The position numbers and the translations under genes are program-made. From positions 1,612,001-1,676,000 of the forward strand of contig NZ_CP067019.1 of the NCBI RefSeq assembly GCF_016599715.1: 64,000 nucleotides of DNA. Reading direction: 5' to 3'. The stretch comes from Acinetobacter sp. CS-2 (GTDB taxonomy: Bacteria > Pseudomonadota > Gammaproteobacteria > Pseudomonadales > Moraxellaceae). The notes beneath the pieces were generated by a model that was given only the letters and a program-made list of their open reading frames with translations, did not search any database and was not told the origin of the DNA. The number at the start of each line of letters is the position of its first letter. The stretch's first letter is position 1. Below are positions 1 to 9,410 of the stretch, piece after piece.

Positions 1-1140
1 TTTTATCCCGTTTTTCAGTAAATCATGGCGATATTGTCTATAAAAGGCATGGACCAAAGGAACGTCATTGGCAAGGAATGAATTGGTCAGCACTCGAACA
101 TTCACGTTGTTTTGGGCTAAACTGGTTAAATAATCCCTGCCTTTTTTTGTGGGGACAAAATAGGCAGAGACCAGCTCCAGATGCTGTTCAGGTTTTCCCA
201 CAAGCTGCATTATTTGACGGTAAATCAGTTGATTATCCGATGCCTGAGCGCGAATTTTATCGGGTGAATCTGCGACAAAATGTGCTTTTGCCCAGTTAAT
301 CGGACGATCTTTTAGATGTTCAGTGATCTGTTTTTCAGCCAGTTCAATCCGCCTTTTTAGCTGGTCTTTTTGTAAGGCAGTCAGCTCATAATATCGACGT
401 AATTTGGCAAGCTGTTCTGGACGACTTTTACCCAACAGCAGGGGTATAGGATAACTTAAATCATCACTCCAAAAGTCCTGAAATACTTTGTTGGCATGCT
501 TCACCGCAGTGCCATAAAACAAAATGTCCATATCGGTAAACTGGAAAGACTCACTGGCTTCAAAGTATTCACGGCTAATGTTGCGGCCACCGGTCACCGC
601 TATGGCACCATCGGCAATAATCAGCTTGTTATGCATACGGCGATTAATTTGCTTGAAACGAAAAACATAATCAAACACGCGCAGTTTTCTGGCTCTAAAG
701 GTATAAGGATTAAAGATTTTAATTTCAAAATTGGGATGCTGTGCCAGTTGTTTTAAGGTTGCATCGAGTTGAGAACCGTTCTGGTCATCAATCAACAAAC
801 GGATTTTGACCCCACGATCAGCGGCTTTGAGCAATTCAGCCAGCATCAGATGGCCAATCGAGTCATCTTCCCAGATGTAATACTGCAAATCGATATTATA
901 TTGTGCTTTATTAATCAGATGCAGCCTTGAAGCAATACTGATAAAAGCATCATCTAAAGCAAGATAGGCGGTGAGGCCCTGGTTAATTTGTGTATCTACA
1001 TTGGAACCGTTTAACCAGTGCTCGGCATGCACCTGAATGGGAGACTGCTTTTTGGATTCATTCATCGGCAAACTGCACCCCGTCATTGTAAAAATTGTAA
1101 CAGCAAACATGACAGCATGCATGGATGGTCTAATCTGCAT
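1..1140 (-). CDS. Phospholipase D-like lipoprotein, cardiolipin synthase-type (3' end beyond window)
   Basis: The reading frame is open from the ATG at 1140 to the window edge, about 380 codons, so the C-terminus is missing. The N-terminus is a lipoprotein signal: a charged start, a hydrophobic stretch and the lipobox Met-Thr-Gly-Cys at about residues 18-21. One complete PLD (HKD) motif is visible near residue 170 (HNKLIIADGAIAVTGGRN), and QYYIWEDD about 100 residues earlier is typical of the family. The second HKD motif would lie beyond the edge. Family members exchange phosphatidyl groups, as in E. coli ClsC/YmdC cardiolipin synthase. The lipoprotein signal suggests a membrane-anchored periplasmic enzyme. 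The exact substrate is not shown by the sequence. It is divergent from the formaldehyde dehydrogenase gene. Confidence 0.8.
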   Translation of the reverse strand, partial: MQIRPSMHAVMFAVTIFTMTGCSLPMNESKKQSPIQVHAEHWLNGSNVDTQINQGLTAYLALDDAFISIASRLHLINKAQYNIDLQYYIWEDDSIGHLMLAELLKAADRGVKIRLLIDDQNGSQLDATLKQLAQHPNFEIKIFNPYTFRARKLRVFDYVFRFKQINRRMHNKLIIADGAIAVTGGRNISREYFEASESFQFTDMDILFYGTAVKHANKVFQDFWSDDLSYPIPLLLGKSRPEQLAKLRRYYELTALQKDQLKRRIELAEKQITEHLKDRPINWAKAHFVADSPDKIRAQASDNQLIYRQIMQLVGKPEQHLELVSAYFVPTKKGRDYLTSLAQNNVNVRVLTNSFLANDVPLVHAFYRQYRHDLLKNGIK

Positions 1141-1159
1141 AATTGTTATGAAGTCATAA

Positions 1160-2377
<1,218 letters not shown>

Positions 2378-2400
2378 ACATTCTCAAATAAAAACGAAAT

Positions 2401-2430
2401 AAAAAACGGGCAGATTGCCCGTTTTTTTTA
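2401..2430. terminator. Rho-independent terminator between frmA and the convergent tyrB
   Basis: AAAACGGGCA-GAT-TGCCCGTTTT is a perfect 10-bp stem with a 3-base loop. It is followed by T residues on the plus strand and preceded by A residues, so it can serve both convergent genes. Confidence 0.9.
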
Positions 2431-2457
2431 TATCAGCCTAAAGAAATTCGGTCCAAA

Positions 2458-3663
2458 TTAAGCAGTGGCTTTAATGACTTCAGCAATCGATTCCGCCACA
2501 TAATCAATATTGCTTAAATTCAGACCCGCAACACACATACGGCCACTACGCACCAGATAAATGCCGTATTGATCTTTGAGAATATCGACCTGTTCAGCAC
2601 TCAGCCCGGTATAGCTAAACATGCCTTGCTGTTTGACCAGATAGCTAAAATCTCGTTCCGGTAAGGCCAGGCTCAGTTTATCTTTTAAAATGTGACGCAT
2701 TTGAATAATACGTTCTCGCATTTCTTGCAGTTCAGCTTGCCACTGTGCAGTCAGATCAGCATCATTCAGCACATTATCCACCAACAATGCACCGGTCGTA
2801 GGTGGGCTTGAGTAAATACGGCGTACTGTTGCCTTTAATTGTCCTAACACTTTTTGTGCAGTGGCTTGATCATCACAAACAAATGTCAGACCGCCTACAC
2901 GTTCACCATACAGCGAGAAAATTTTAGAGAATGAATTGCTGACAATAAAGTTCATTCCAGCCTGATCGAGTGCGCGAATCGCATAGGCATCTTCTTCTAG
3001 TCCTTGACCAAAACCTTGATAGGCAATATCCAAGAAGGGAATCAGATCCTGTTGTTTTAGTACAGCAATCACCTGATCCCATTCAGCAGGTGTCAAGTCT
3101 GCACCCGTCGGGTTATGGCAACATGGATGTAATAACACAATACTTTTTGCCGGTAGCTGGCTCAACTTTTCTAGCATCGCTGGCACATTGACGCCATTGG
3201 TTGCTGCATCAAAATAAGGGTAGAAGTGCGAGTGAATACCAGCACCATTAAAAATGGCAATATGATTTTCCCAAGTCGGTTGGCTAACCCAAACATCAGA
3301 TTCAGGAAAATATTTTTTCAGAAAATCCGCACCAACTTTAAGCGCGCCAGAACCGCCTAAGGTCTGGATGGTCACCGCGCGTCCATCACGGCGCGCCGGA
3401 CTATTTTCTCCCAATACCAGCGCTTGAGTAGCCTGATTATAAGGTTTTAAGCCATCCATCGGTAAATACAGCTTAACCTGTTCATTGCTTGTTTCAATAT
3501 TCTTATACGCTGCTTTGACCGCTTCAAGTTGAGGCACAATATTGTCTTCATTGTAATAAAGCCCAATACTTAAATTCACTTTTTGTGTCCGTTCATCTTT
3601 AGCAAATTCTTCCATTAAAGAAAGAATCGGATCACCTGCATACGCATCAACATGTTGGAACAT
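2458..3663 (-). CDS. tyrB: Aromatic amino acid aminotransferase (class I, PLP-dependent)
   Basis: A 401-residue fold-type I aminotransferase of the aspartate/aromatic group. It carries the Schiff-base lysine in [17 protein letters not shown] (Lys247), the substrate/PLP segment HNPTG (about 183-187) and a terminal Arg region ([10 protein letters not shown]). The length matches E. coli TyrB/AspC. It transfers amino groups between glutamate and phenylpyruvate, 4-hydroxyphenylpyruvate or oxaloacetate. Choosing TyrB over AspC rests on overall resemblance and on the DAHP synthase gene nearby, which is an inference. The start ATG at 3663 is preceded by AAGGA on the minus strand. An IS1-family element is inserted about 120 bp upstream and may separate the gene from older promoter sequence. 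Confidence 0.85.
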   Translation of the reverse strand: MFQHVDAYAGDPILSLMEEFAKDERTQKVNLSIGLYYNEDNIVPQLEAVKAAYKNIETSNEQVKLYLPMDGLKPYNQATQALVLGENSPARRDGRAVTIQTLGGSGALKVGADFLKKYFPESDVWVSQPTWENHIAIFNGAGIHSHFYPYFDAATNGVNVPAMLEKLSQLPAKSIVLLHPCCHNPTGADLTPAEWDQVIAVLKQQDLIPFLDIAYQGFGQGLEEDAYAIRALDQAGMNFIVSNSFSKIFSLYGERVGGLTFVCDDQATAQKVLGQLKATVRRIYSSPPTTGALLVDNVLNDADLTAQWQAELQEMRERIIQMRHILKDKLSLALPERDFSYLVKQQGMFSYTGLSAEQVDILKDQYGIYLVRSGRMCVAGLNLSNIDYVAESIAEVIKATA

Positions 3664-3777
3664 GAATACATCCTTCGTTATATGGAGTAAAACAAATCAA
3701 GCCTTCGGTATAGAATACATTTTATCTTTTAATGCCAATGGATGGTCTTTTATTTTGATAGAAACTGCTCAGCAGTT

Positions 3778-3785
3778 GAAATATT
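3778..3785. repeat. 8-bp target-site duplication, left copy (GAAATATT)
   Basis: GAAATATT directly flanks the left inverted repeat of the IS1-family element and recurs at 4574-4581 directly after the right inverted repeat. IS1-family insertions typically duplicate 8-9 bp. Confidence 0.9.
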
Positions 3786-4573
3786 GGTGGTGTTTCAAAA
3801 AGTATGCTGACATTAAATGAAGCCATTATTGATGTAAAAAAAGGTTAAGTCGAAAGCTTTAAAATGGTTTTCAATCTTTTTTGAAAAATTACAACTCCTT
3901 CTAAAACCGCGCCTAATTCGATGCCTTATTTTGCAATTATTACCTTCAATACCTACAGTAAAAAATTTACCAATACTTTGCTTGCAGTTTTTAAAAGCAG
4001 TTATGAAACTGTCCCAATGATCACTTGCAATTCGGGTGTAGTGAATACCTAATTGTTTAAGCTTTGTCTTCAATCGTTGAACTGTAGCTAAGTCTCTTTT
4101 ACCCCAAACATAAGCAACAATCTCACCTGTTTCTCGATGGTAGGCGTAAATAAGCCATTGTTTATTATTTTTATTTCCCACAAAAGTCCAAAACTCATCA
4201 ACTTCAAGAGACTCATAATGACTTTGTTTAGGCTGAATTTGGTAGGTCGATTCGGTTAAAGTACGTAAAACTTTACCGATACTGATTCGCTCAACTTCAG
4301 CGATATCTCGTATACCACTACCTCTGACCATCAACTGTAATATTTTTCGAGTAATGCCTGAATTACATCCTAGATAGCTCAGAGCATGGTCACCAATAAA
4401 CTGACGTTTACAGTCTTTGCACTGATAGTTTTGTTTCCCATCTACTTTGATGCCATTTTTCTTTATACTGTCACTGAGGCAGGTTGGACATTTGATTTCT
4501 AGAGTTATTCGCATTTCTCTATTTTATCAAAATTCAACCTGCTTTGTTTCAGCATACTTTTTGAAACACCACC
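3786..4573 (-). mobile_element. Complete IS1-family insertion sequence (788 bp)
   Basis: The element is bounded by perfect 25-bp inverted repeats at 3786-3810 (begins GGTGGTGTTTC) and 4549-4573 (ends GAAACACCACC). It is flanked by the direct repeat GAAATATT. It contains one transposase gene on the minus strand. The size fits the IS1 family. It lies between tyrB and the DAHP synthase leader. Intact ends, an open frame and an identical target duplication indicate a recent insertion. I cannot give an ISfinder name. Confidence 0.95.
3813..4514 (-). CDS. IS1-family transposase, single open frame
   Basis: A 233-residue transposase. The N-terminal zinc finger (Cys9, Cys12, Cys32, Cys35) and helix-turn-helix correspond to IS1 InsA. 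The rest corresponds to the InsB catalytic part: EVDEFWTFV, then ASDHWDSF, then EGNN...IRRGFRRSCNFSKKIENHF, the IS1-type DDE set. In classical IS1 these two parts are joined by programmed -1 frameshifting. Here they form one uninterrupted frame, as in the single-ORF subgroup. The frame lies wholly inside the inverted repeats at 3786-3810 and 4549-4573. Confidence 0.92.
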   Translation of the reverse strand: MRITLEIKCPTCLSDSIKKNGIKVDGKQNYQCKDCKRQFIGDHALSYLGCNSGITRKILQLMVRGSGIRDIAEVERISIGKVLRTLTESTYQIQPKQSHYESLEVDEFWTFVGNKNNKQWLIYAYHRETGEIVAYVWGKRDLATVQRLKTKLKQLGIHYTRIASDHWDSFITAFKNCKQSIGKFFTVGIEGNNCKIRHRIRRGFRRSCNFSKKIENHFKAFDLTFFYINNGFI

Positions 4574-4581
4574 GAAATATT
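4574..4581. repeat. 8-bp target-site duplication, right copy (GAAATATT)
   Basis: Second copy of the duplication flanking the IS1-family element, identical to 3778-3785. Confidence 0.9.
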
Positions 4582-4709
4582 AAAAAATTATCTAAAGCAC
4601 GTTAACAATAGAAAAGGATTAGATTTTAAGTTAGAAGCCAAGTTTTATTTGTAAACAATGTATAAGTAAAAGTTTAATGATTGATGTAGTTTTATTTTAA
4701 ATAAAACTA

Positions 4710-4738
4710 TTGTCAAATATGGCAATACAGCGTATTTT
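4710..4738 (+). promoter_or_regulatory. Sigma-70 promoter for the DAHP synthase leader transcript
   Basis: TTGTCA (4710-4715), a 17-base spacer and TATTTT (4733-4738) give good spacing and near-consensus boxes. Transcription would begin near 4745, about 30 bases ahead of the first leader peptide. It lies entirely outside the IS element. Confidence 0.6.
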
Positions 4739-4773
4739 AATTTCAAGATACATACTTTTTTGAAGAAATAAAG

Positions 4774-4830
4774 ATGTTAAAGCAACCTGTACTCTCAAAC
4801 GCGACTTATTACTTTTGGCAATTTAGATAA
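4774..4830 (+). CDS. Aromatic-rich leader peptide 1 of the DAHP synthase attenuator
   Basis: An 18-codon frame, MLKQPVLSNATYYFWQFR, ending in TAA at 4828. The codons TAT TAC TTT TGG CAA TTT place Tyr, Tyr, Phe, Trp and Phe in a short run just before a chain of hairpins and a terminator. This is the architecture of amino-acid leader peptides such as TrpL and PheL. The gene controlled makes the first intermediate of Tyr, Phe and Trp synthesis, so ribosome stalling at these codons would report shortage of any of the three. The upstream Shine-Dalgarno is weak (GAAG at 4762). The frame was read by eye and no peptide has been demonstrated. Confidence 0.75.
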   Translation: MLKQPVLSNATYYFWQFR

Positions 4831-4912
4831 TTGCCTGAATGCGTTCGGGCAAGAAAAGGTTGCCCACCAAGTTTATAACCTGATCGGGCAACCCTGATCA
4901 GGTTTTTTTTAT
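4817..4912 (+). promoter_or_regulatory. Relay-type transcription attenuator upstream of DAHP synthase
   Basis: Five segments can pair in alternative neighbour combinations. S1 GGCAATT (4817-4823, over the Trp-Gln-Phe codons) pairs with S2 AATTGCC (4829-4835). S2 extended TTGCCTGAA (4831-4839) pairs with S3 TTCGGGCAA (4844-4852). S3 GGGCAA (4847-4852) pairs with S4 TTGCCC (4860-4865). S4 GGTTGCCC (4858-4865) pairs with S5 GGGCAACC (4886-4893). S5 lies inside the terminator stem-loop at 4877-4904. Stalling on leader 1 would favour S2:S3 and S4:S5 (read-through). Translation to the stop would block S2 and favour S3:S4 plus the terminator. Confidence 0.75.
4877..4910 (+). terminator. Attenuator terminator before DAHP synthase
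   Basis: AACCTGATC (4877-4885) pairs with GATCAGGTT (4896-4904), and the loop can add GGG:CCC pairs (4886-4888 with 4892-4894). Eight T residues follow (4903-4910). This is a strong intrinsic terminator placed before any structural gene, which is expected for attenuation. Confidence 0.85.
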
Positions 4913-4943
4913 ATCTTATTTTTTATATTTTGGGAGTTTAGAC

Positions 4944-5048
4944 ATGCAAACATTAAATTATTCATACTTTAGCAATTTTTATTGGTTTTACTTTAGTCAA
5001 TTGATGACTCTTCACACGCAATCCATTAGACCCATAACGCTCAAATAA
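4944..5048 (+). CDS. Aromatic-rich leader peptide 2, directly upstream of DAHP synthase
   Basis: A 34-codon frame starts at ATG 4944 behind a good Shine-Dalgarno (GGGAG, 4932-4936) and ends at TAA 5046-5048, 33 bases before the aro gene. Residues 6-17 read YSYFSNFYWFYF, nine aromatics of twelve (four Tyr, four Phe and one Trp). The tail is not aromatic. It lies after the attenuator terminator, so it would be translated only on read-through transcripts and may act on translation of the next gene. The stretch TTTAGTCAATT (4992-5002) can pair, with one bulge, to GATTGGACTGAA (5051-5062). The latter can instead pair locally (GGACT with AGTCC, ATTGG with CCAAT at the start codon). Function is inferred from composition and position. 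Confidence 0.7.
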   Translation: MQTLNYSYFSNFYWFYFSQLMTLHTQSIRPITLK

Positions 5049-5081
5049 AAGATTGGACTGAATAGTCCCCAGGAAAGACCA

Positions 5082-6143
5082 ATGAATGCTTTAAATACTG
5101 CTTTACAACAAACTCAAACAACTGCAAAAGAAACCATTTTAACTTTGCCTCACCAATTGAAGGCACAATTGCCATTATCGAATAAATTGGCGCAACAAAT
5201 TGCTGCGCAGCGTCAAACCATTGAAAATATATTGGCAGGCAAGGACCATCGTTTGATGGTGGTGACAGGCCCATGTTCGATTCATGATCCCGTGGCTGTA
5301 CTTGAATATGCGCATAAATTACAACAATTACAAAGCCAGGTGTCAGATCAGATTTTCCTGGTGATGCGTGCCTATATTGAAAAACCGCGTACTACCATAG
5401 GCTGGAAAGGCTTCCTGTATGACCCAAATTTAGATGGCTCATCCAATATGCAATTGGGACTAGAAAAATCACGTGAGTTGTATCTACAAATTATTGAAAT
5501 AGGTTTGCCGATTGCTTCGGAAATATTAAGCCCAATGGCGACTGCGTATTTCGATGATTTACTGGCATGGGGTGCTATTGGTGCACGGACCAGTGAATCT
5601 CAGATTCATCGTGAAATTTCCAGTCATATGCCATACAGCATCGGTTTCAAAAATGGCACCGATGGCTCCATTCAAATTGCACTGGATGCTATTCAATCTG
5701 CATCACATCCACATCAATTCCTGGGTCTGGGCCAATCCGGTTTACCGTGTATTTTAGAGTCGCAGGGCAATCCAAAAGCACATTTAATTTTACGCGGTGC
5801 AAATTCAGGTCCCAATTACCAGCTGGCGGAAATTGAAAAGATCAAAGAAAAATGCAAAGGTGAATTACCGGCTTTGGTGATTGACTGCAGTCATGGCAAT
5901 AGCCACAAAGATCCGCTTTTACAGCCCGAAGTACTGCGTACCATTGTGGCAGAACGCAAGCAAAATCATGTTCGAGGCGTAATGCTGGAAAGTCATCTTG
6001 TCGATGGTCAGCAAAAGATTTCTTGTGAGATGACTTATGGTCAGTCTGTAACAGATGGCTGTCTGGGTTGGGACAAAACCCTGCAACTTTTGCTGGAGGT
6101 AGCAGATTCACTACGTGTTTCACAGTTAAAACGTAGCGCCTGA
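5082..6143 (+). CDS. aroG: 3-deoxy-7-phosphoheptulonate (DAHP) synthase, type I
   Basis: A 353-residue class I alpha DAHP synthase. It condenses phosphoenolpyruvate and erythrose 4-phosphate, the first committed step of the shikimate pathway. Seen: VVTGPCSIHDP (metal-binding Cys and active site), MRAYIEKPRTTIGWKG, IGARTSESQIHRE, FKNGTDG, VIDCSHGNSHKDP (metal-binding His) and SVTDGCLGW near the end. These match AroF/AroG/AroH of E. coli (about 350 residues). Which amino acid inhibits the enzyme cannot be read with confidence, so the symbol is used generically. The start has AGGAAAG 5 bases upstream. Expression is probably governed by the leader with two aromatic-rich peptides. It stands alone, with its own terminator. 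Confidence 0.93.
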   Translation: MNALNTALQQTQTTAKETILTLPHQLKAQLPLSNKLAQQIAAQRQTIENILAGKDHRLMVVTGPCSIHDPVAVLEYAHKLQQLQSQVSDQIFLVMRAYIEKPRTTIGWKGFLYDPNLDGSSNMQLGLEKSRELYLQIIEIGLPIASEILSPMATAYFDDLLAWGAIGARTSESQIHREISSHMPYSIGFKNGTDGSIQIALDAIQSASHPHQFLGLGQSGLPCILESQGNPKAHLILRGANSGPNYQLAEIEKIKEKCKGELPALVIDCSHGNSHKDPLLQPEVLRTIVAERKQNHVRGVMLESHLVDGQQKISCEMTYGQSVTDGCLGWDKTLQLLLEVADSLRVSQLKRSA

Positions 6144-6475
6144 TTTTCTATAAAAAGTTTATCGATGATCAATAATCTATAAATAATGTTGTGATAAAGC
6201 CCCTGAATTTAGGGGCTTTTTTCTTGTATAGATCTATTTTTGTTATCTGGTTAATTTTAAACCACGCGTTTATTGATGGTGTATGCAATTTCTATTCATA
6301 CTTTTAACCAGTTAAAAATAACAAAGTTGAGTACTTTACTATGTTTATGCACAATAGGGAAAAATAGTAATCAATAAAACATGAATTGTTTCTTCACGAC
6401 TGAGATAAGCATTTAAATAAATTAAACCAATTTCAGTATGCGTGGATCATAGAAACAATTCTCATCGGGGAATAT
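6144..6475. other. Intergenic region between aroG and pilU
   Basis: 332 bases. It begins with the aroG terminator. The remainder is A+T-rich with no convincing gene. CTGGTTAA near 6247 and TTAACCAG near 6304 form a loose inverted repeat of unknown meaning. The pilU promoter must lie here, but no clear -35/-10 pair was found. Confidence 0.4.
6197..6222 (+). terminator. Rho-independent terminator after aroG
   Basis: AAGCCCCT-GAATTT-AGGGGCTT stem-loop followed by a run of T. Confidence 0.9.
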
Positions 6476-7672
6476 ATGTATAGTACGGAATTACTGGAAG
6501 AAGCACGTAAAATGATGTTCCATATGCTGACTAAGGTGGTGGAATATGGCGGCTCAGATTTATTTATTTCAGCAGATTTTCCACCGAGTATTAAACATCA
6601 GGGCTTAATGAAACCGCTTGGCCAGCAGGCATTGACTGCCGACAAGACCAAGTTGTTTGCCTATAGTTTAATGAATGAAAAACAGAGGCATGAGTTTGAA
6701 ACCGAGCTGGAATGTAATTTTGCCATTAGTGTTCCCAATGTTTCGCGCTTTCGTGTCAATGTATTCCAGCAGCAATTACATGTAGGGATGGTAATACGAA
6801 CCATTACCGCAGAAATTCCAAATTTTGACCAGTTAAAGCTTCCCGAGTCCTTAAAGCATGTGATGATGGCAAAACGCGGTCTGATACTTGTGGTCGGTGC
6901 TACCGGCTCGGGTAAATCGACTTCTTTAGCCGCCATGATTGATCATCGTAATGAAAATTCTGCCGGGCACATTATTACCGTGGAAGATCCGGTGGAATAT
7001 GTGCATAAGCATAAGAAATCGATGATTACCCACCGCGAAGTCGGCGTGGATAGTCATTCATGGCACAATGCCTTGAAGAACACCTTGCGTCAGGCACCGG
7101 ATGTTATTTTAATTGGTGAAATCCGTGATACCGAAACCATGGAACATGCCATTGCCTTTGCCGAAACCGGACATTTATGTTTAGGTACTTTACATGCCAA
7201 TAATGCCAATCAGGCGCTGGATCGAATTATCAACTTTTTCCCGGAAGAACGTCGCAATCAATTGCTGATGGATTTATCTTCCAATATGAAGGCGATTATT
7301 TCACAGCGTTTGGTGCGTACTGAAGATGGACGTGGACGTCGTGCAGCCATTGAAATTTTGTTGAATACACCTTTAATTGGAGATAATATCCTGAAAGGCC
7401 AGTTTCATGAACTCAAAGAAATCATGAAGAAATCCCGTGAATTGGGCATGCAAACTTTCGATCAGGCTTTATATGATTTATATAATGAGGGTGCGATCAG
7501 TTATGAAGAAGCATTGCGTAATGCCGACTCCATGAATGAATTGCGCTTGCAGATTAAATTGAAAAGTAACCGACAGGATCAAACGGTTCCAGGTTCAGCT
7601 GCATCATTCAGTATGCTGCAAGATAAAGATCCGGAAGAGAATCAAGCTAAGATAGGACCGGAAACACCTTAA
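6476..7672 (+). CDS. pilU: Type IV pilus retraction ATPase, PilU-like
   Basis: A 398-residue PilT/PilU-family AAA+ ATPase of the secretion NTPase superfamily. Seen: SDLFIS entry segment (27-32), Walker A GATGSGKST (141-149), Asp box VEDPVEYVH, Walker B LRQAPDVILIGEIRDTE, and the His-box HLCLGTLHANNANQALDRIINFFP. The C-terminal SRELGMQTFDQALYDLY and INEAL-like region are typical of PilU rather than PilT. It powers, or assists PilT in, pilus retraction at the inner-membrane base. The ATG at 6476 has GGGGA 8 bases upstream. No pilT lies beside it, whereas pilT-pilU pairs are common, so this may be a solitary paralogue. Confidence 0.85.
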   Translation: MYSTELLEEARKMMFHMLTKVVEYGGSDLFISADFPPSIKHQGLMKPLGQQALTADKTKLFAYSLMNEKQRHEFETELECNFAISVPNVSRFRVNVFQQQLHVGMVIRTITAEIPNFDQLKLPESLKHVMMAKRGLILVVGATGSGKSTSLAAMIDHRNENSAGHIITVEDPVEYVHKHKKSMITHREVGVDSHSWHNALKNTLRQAPDVILIGEIRDTETMEHAIAFAETGHLCLGTLHANNANQALDRIINFFPEERRNQLLMDLSSNMKAIISQRLVRTEDGRGRRAAIEILLNTPLIGDNILKGQFHELKEIMKKSRELGMQTFDQALYDLYNEGAISYEEALRNADSMNELRLQIKLKSNRQDQTVPGSAASFSMLQDKDPEENQAKIGPETP

Positions 7673-7783
7673 TAATAAATGTCTTAAGTCAGATACTTTT
7701 TTATTAAAAAATTTGAGCTTTATTTTTCAATTTGCTTTTTCAAAGATTATTTTTTTAAAAGAGTACTGCATTTTTCTGACGAT

Positions 7784-7815
7784 AAAAAAATCAGCCTTCA
7801 AGGCTGATTTTTTTA
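7784..7815. terminator. Bidirectional terminator between pilU and gcvH
   Basis: TCAGCCT-TCA-AGGCTGA with long flanking A run (left) and T run (right). It serves convergent pilU and gcvH. Confidence 0.88.
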
Positions 7816-7827
7816 TTTAAAGCAGTA

Positions 7828-8202
7828 TTACAAACCTGCTTCATATTCACTACTGGAAAGCAGTTTTTCTACATCCGCCATGTTGTCTGGCTTGATTTTA
7901 TAAATCCAGCCTTTGCCATAAGGGTCATCATTGACAAAATCAGGATCATCTTCAAGTGCTGAGTTTACTTCAACCACTTCACCTGAAACAGGTGCATGAA
8001 TATCAGAAGCCGTTTTCACCGATTCAACTACGCCTGCCTGTTCACCGGCAATCATTTTCTGACCCACTTCTGGCGCTTCAACATACACCAGGTCGCCCAA
8101 AGCATCCTGTGCATGGTCGGAAATCCCAGTAATAACCAGATCACCTTCAATTTTGACCCATTCGTGTGTACTTGCGTACTTTAACTCTGAAGGGTGATTC
8201 AT
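7828..8202 (-). CDS. gcvH: Glycine cleavage system H protein
   Basis: A 124-residue lipoyl carrier that shuttles the methylamine group between the P, T and L proteins of the glycine cleavage complex. The lipoylation site is the Lys in [16 protein letters not shown]. Family-typical [10 protein letters not shown] at the start and [16 protein letters not shown] motif ([13 protein letters not shown]) near the end are present. An upstream in-frame ATG at 8226 exists, but the ATG at 8202 has AAAGGAG at the correct distance, so I use it. No gcvT or gcvP gene is adjacent. Confidence 0.95.
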   Translation of the reverse strand: MNHPSELKYASTHEWVKIEGDLVITGISDHAQDALGDLVYVEAPEVGQKMIAGEQAGVVESVKTASDIHAPVSGEVVEVNSALEDDPDFVNDDPYGKGWIYKIKPDNMADVEKLLSSSEYEAGL

Positions 8203-8273
8203 GGATGACTCCTTTAAAATATTCAAATCATTTTTGCCATGTTTTATACATGTTTTTTGATAAAAACAAAAGT

Positions 8274-9347
8274 TTATAGATAAGGATCTTTACGCCAATT
8301 GCTTGGACTACGCCCACTCCAACGCTTAAATGCACGGCTGAAATTGGCGACATCGCTATAACCAATTTCATCGGCAATCTGCTCAAGCGTGTAATCAGTA
8401 CGTGACAGCAGGGAAGTGGCATGCCGATAACGTACTTCATCCACCAAGGTAGAAAATGAGGTGCCTTCAGCTGCCAGTTGGCGTTTCAGGGTACGATCTG
8501 ACATATGCAGCCGATCTGCCACATTTTCAATACTTAAATAATGCTGTTCAGAATTGGTCAAAATGTCACGCACCCGCATGGCCAGGCGGCGACGTTCGCC
8601 CAAGGCAGACAGTTCAGCTTCACACTGGTTAATCGCAATCTGGCTGGCAATCGGGTCAGCATTGACCATTTTCAAGCTCAGATATTTTTTATCAAAGCTG
8701 CTTAATAGATGTGGCTGTTCGAAACGGAACTGATGCGATGGAAATTTTGCCATGTAACGTTCAAAACCGGACGGTTTGGGAAAATCAAAATCAATCTCCC
8801 CGGACAGGTCCTCACAACCGGTCAGGGCTTTGGCCATGGTAATAATGCCAAAGGTCAGGGCAATGGCAATTTCAGTACGTAAGGGTTCAATATCAAAATC
8901 ACACTGCAACTGTAAGGTCGCTTTTTCACCAAAGGTGGAAAAATAAAGTTGTAAAAATGGCATACGTAGCTGGATAAACCGGTTCGCCAGTATCAGGGCA
9001 TCAGTAATGTCATGTGCCGTCATAATGGCATAACCAATAAAACCATGAATCGAGATACGCATCTGGGTGCCCAAATGGAAACCCAGTGTCGGCTCGCCAG
9101 TTAAACGTAGTGCATGCTTGACCAGTTCATTGGCAACTGGTGTCGGAATACGAAAGTTGGGGTCTGCCAACTGTTCACTGTTTAAATGAAATGGGGTGAA
9201 GAGTGCTTCAGCAGTGTAACCCCAACGGGATACCACATCTAACAGCAGCAGTCCATAAACACCCGGTATGCCTTGATCCTGTCTTGGAGAAATCGTTTTC
9301 ATGCGCCATCCATTGCATTCATTCGTTTTTCTATTTGTAGATGCCAT
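8274..9347 (-). CDS. AraC-family transcriptional regulator with arabinose-binding-type N-domain
   Basis: Up to 357 residues. The C-terminal ~100 residues form the two helix-turn-helix motifs of AraC/XylS ([20 protein letters not shown] and [33 protein letters not shown]). The N-terminal ~200 residues match the AraC arabinose-binding-like domain found in OruR/ArgR-type regulators. A second start at 9302 gives 342 residues and begins closer to the conserved region. Neither start has a clear ribosome site. The ligand is unknown. It is transcribed in the same direction as the downstream gcvH and sits about 60 bp from the MaoC gene. Confidence 0.85.
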   Translation of the reverse strand: MASTNRKTNECNGWRMKTISPRQDQGIPGVYGLLLLDVVSRWGYTAEALFTPFHLNSEQLADPNFRIPTPVANELVKHALRLTGEPTLGFHLGTQMRISIHGFIGYAIMTAHDITDALILANRFIQLRMPFLQLYFSTFGEKATLQLQCDFDIEPLRTEIAIALTFGIITMAKALTGCEDLSGEIDFDFPKPSGFERYMAKFPSHQFRFEQPHLLSSFDKKYLSLKMVNADPIASQIAINQCEAELSALGERRRLAMRVRDILTNSEQHYLSIENVADRLHMSDRTLKRQLAAEGTSFSTLVDEVRYRHATSLLSRTDYTLEQIADEIGYSDVANFSRAFKRWSGRSPSNWRKDPYL

Positions 9348-9410
9348 ATTGGCATGAGTTGAAACAGTATTCGATTAAAATTGTTGGACAATATTTTTAA
9401 AGTCTGAAAA

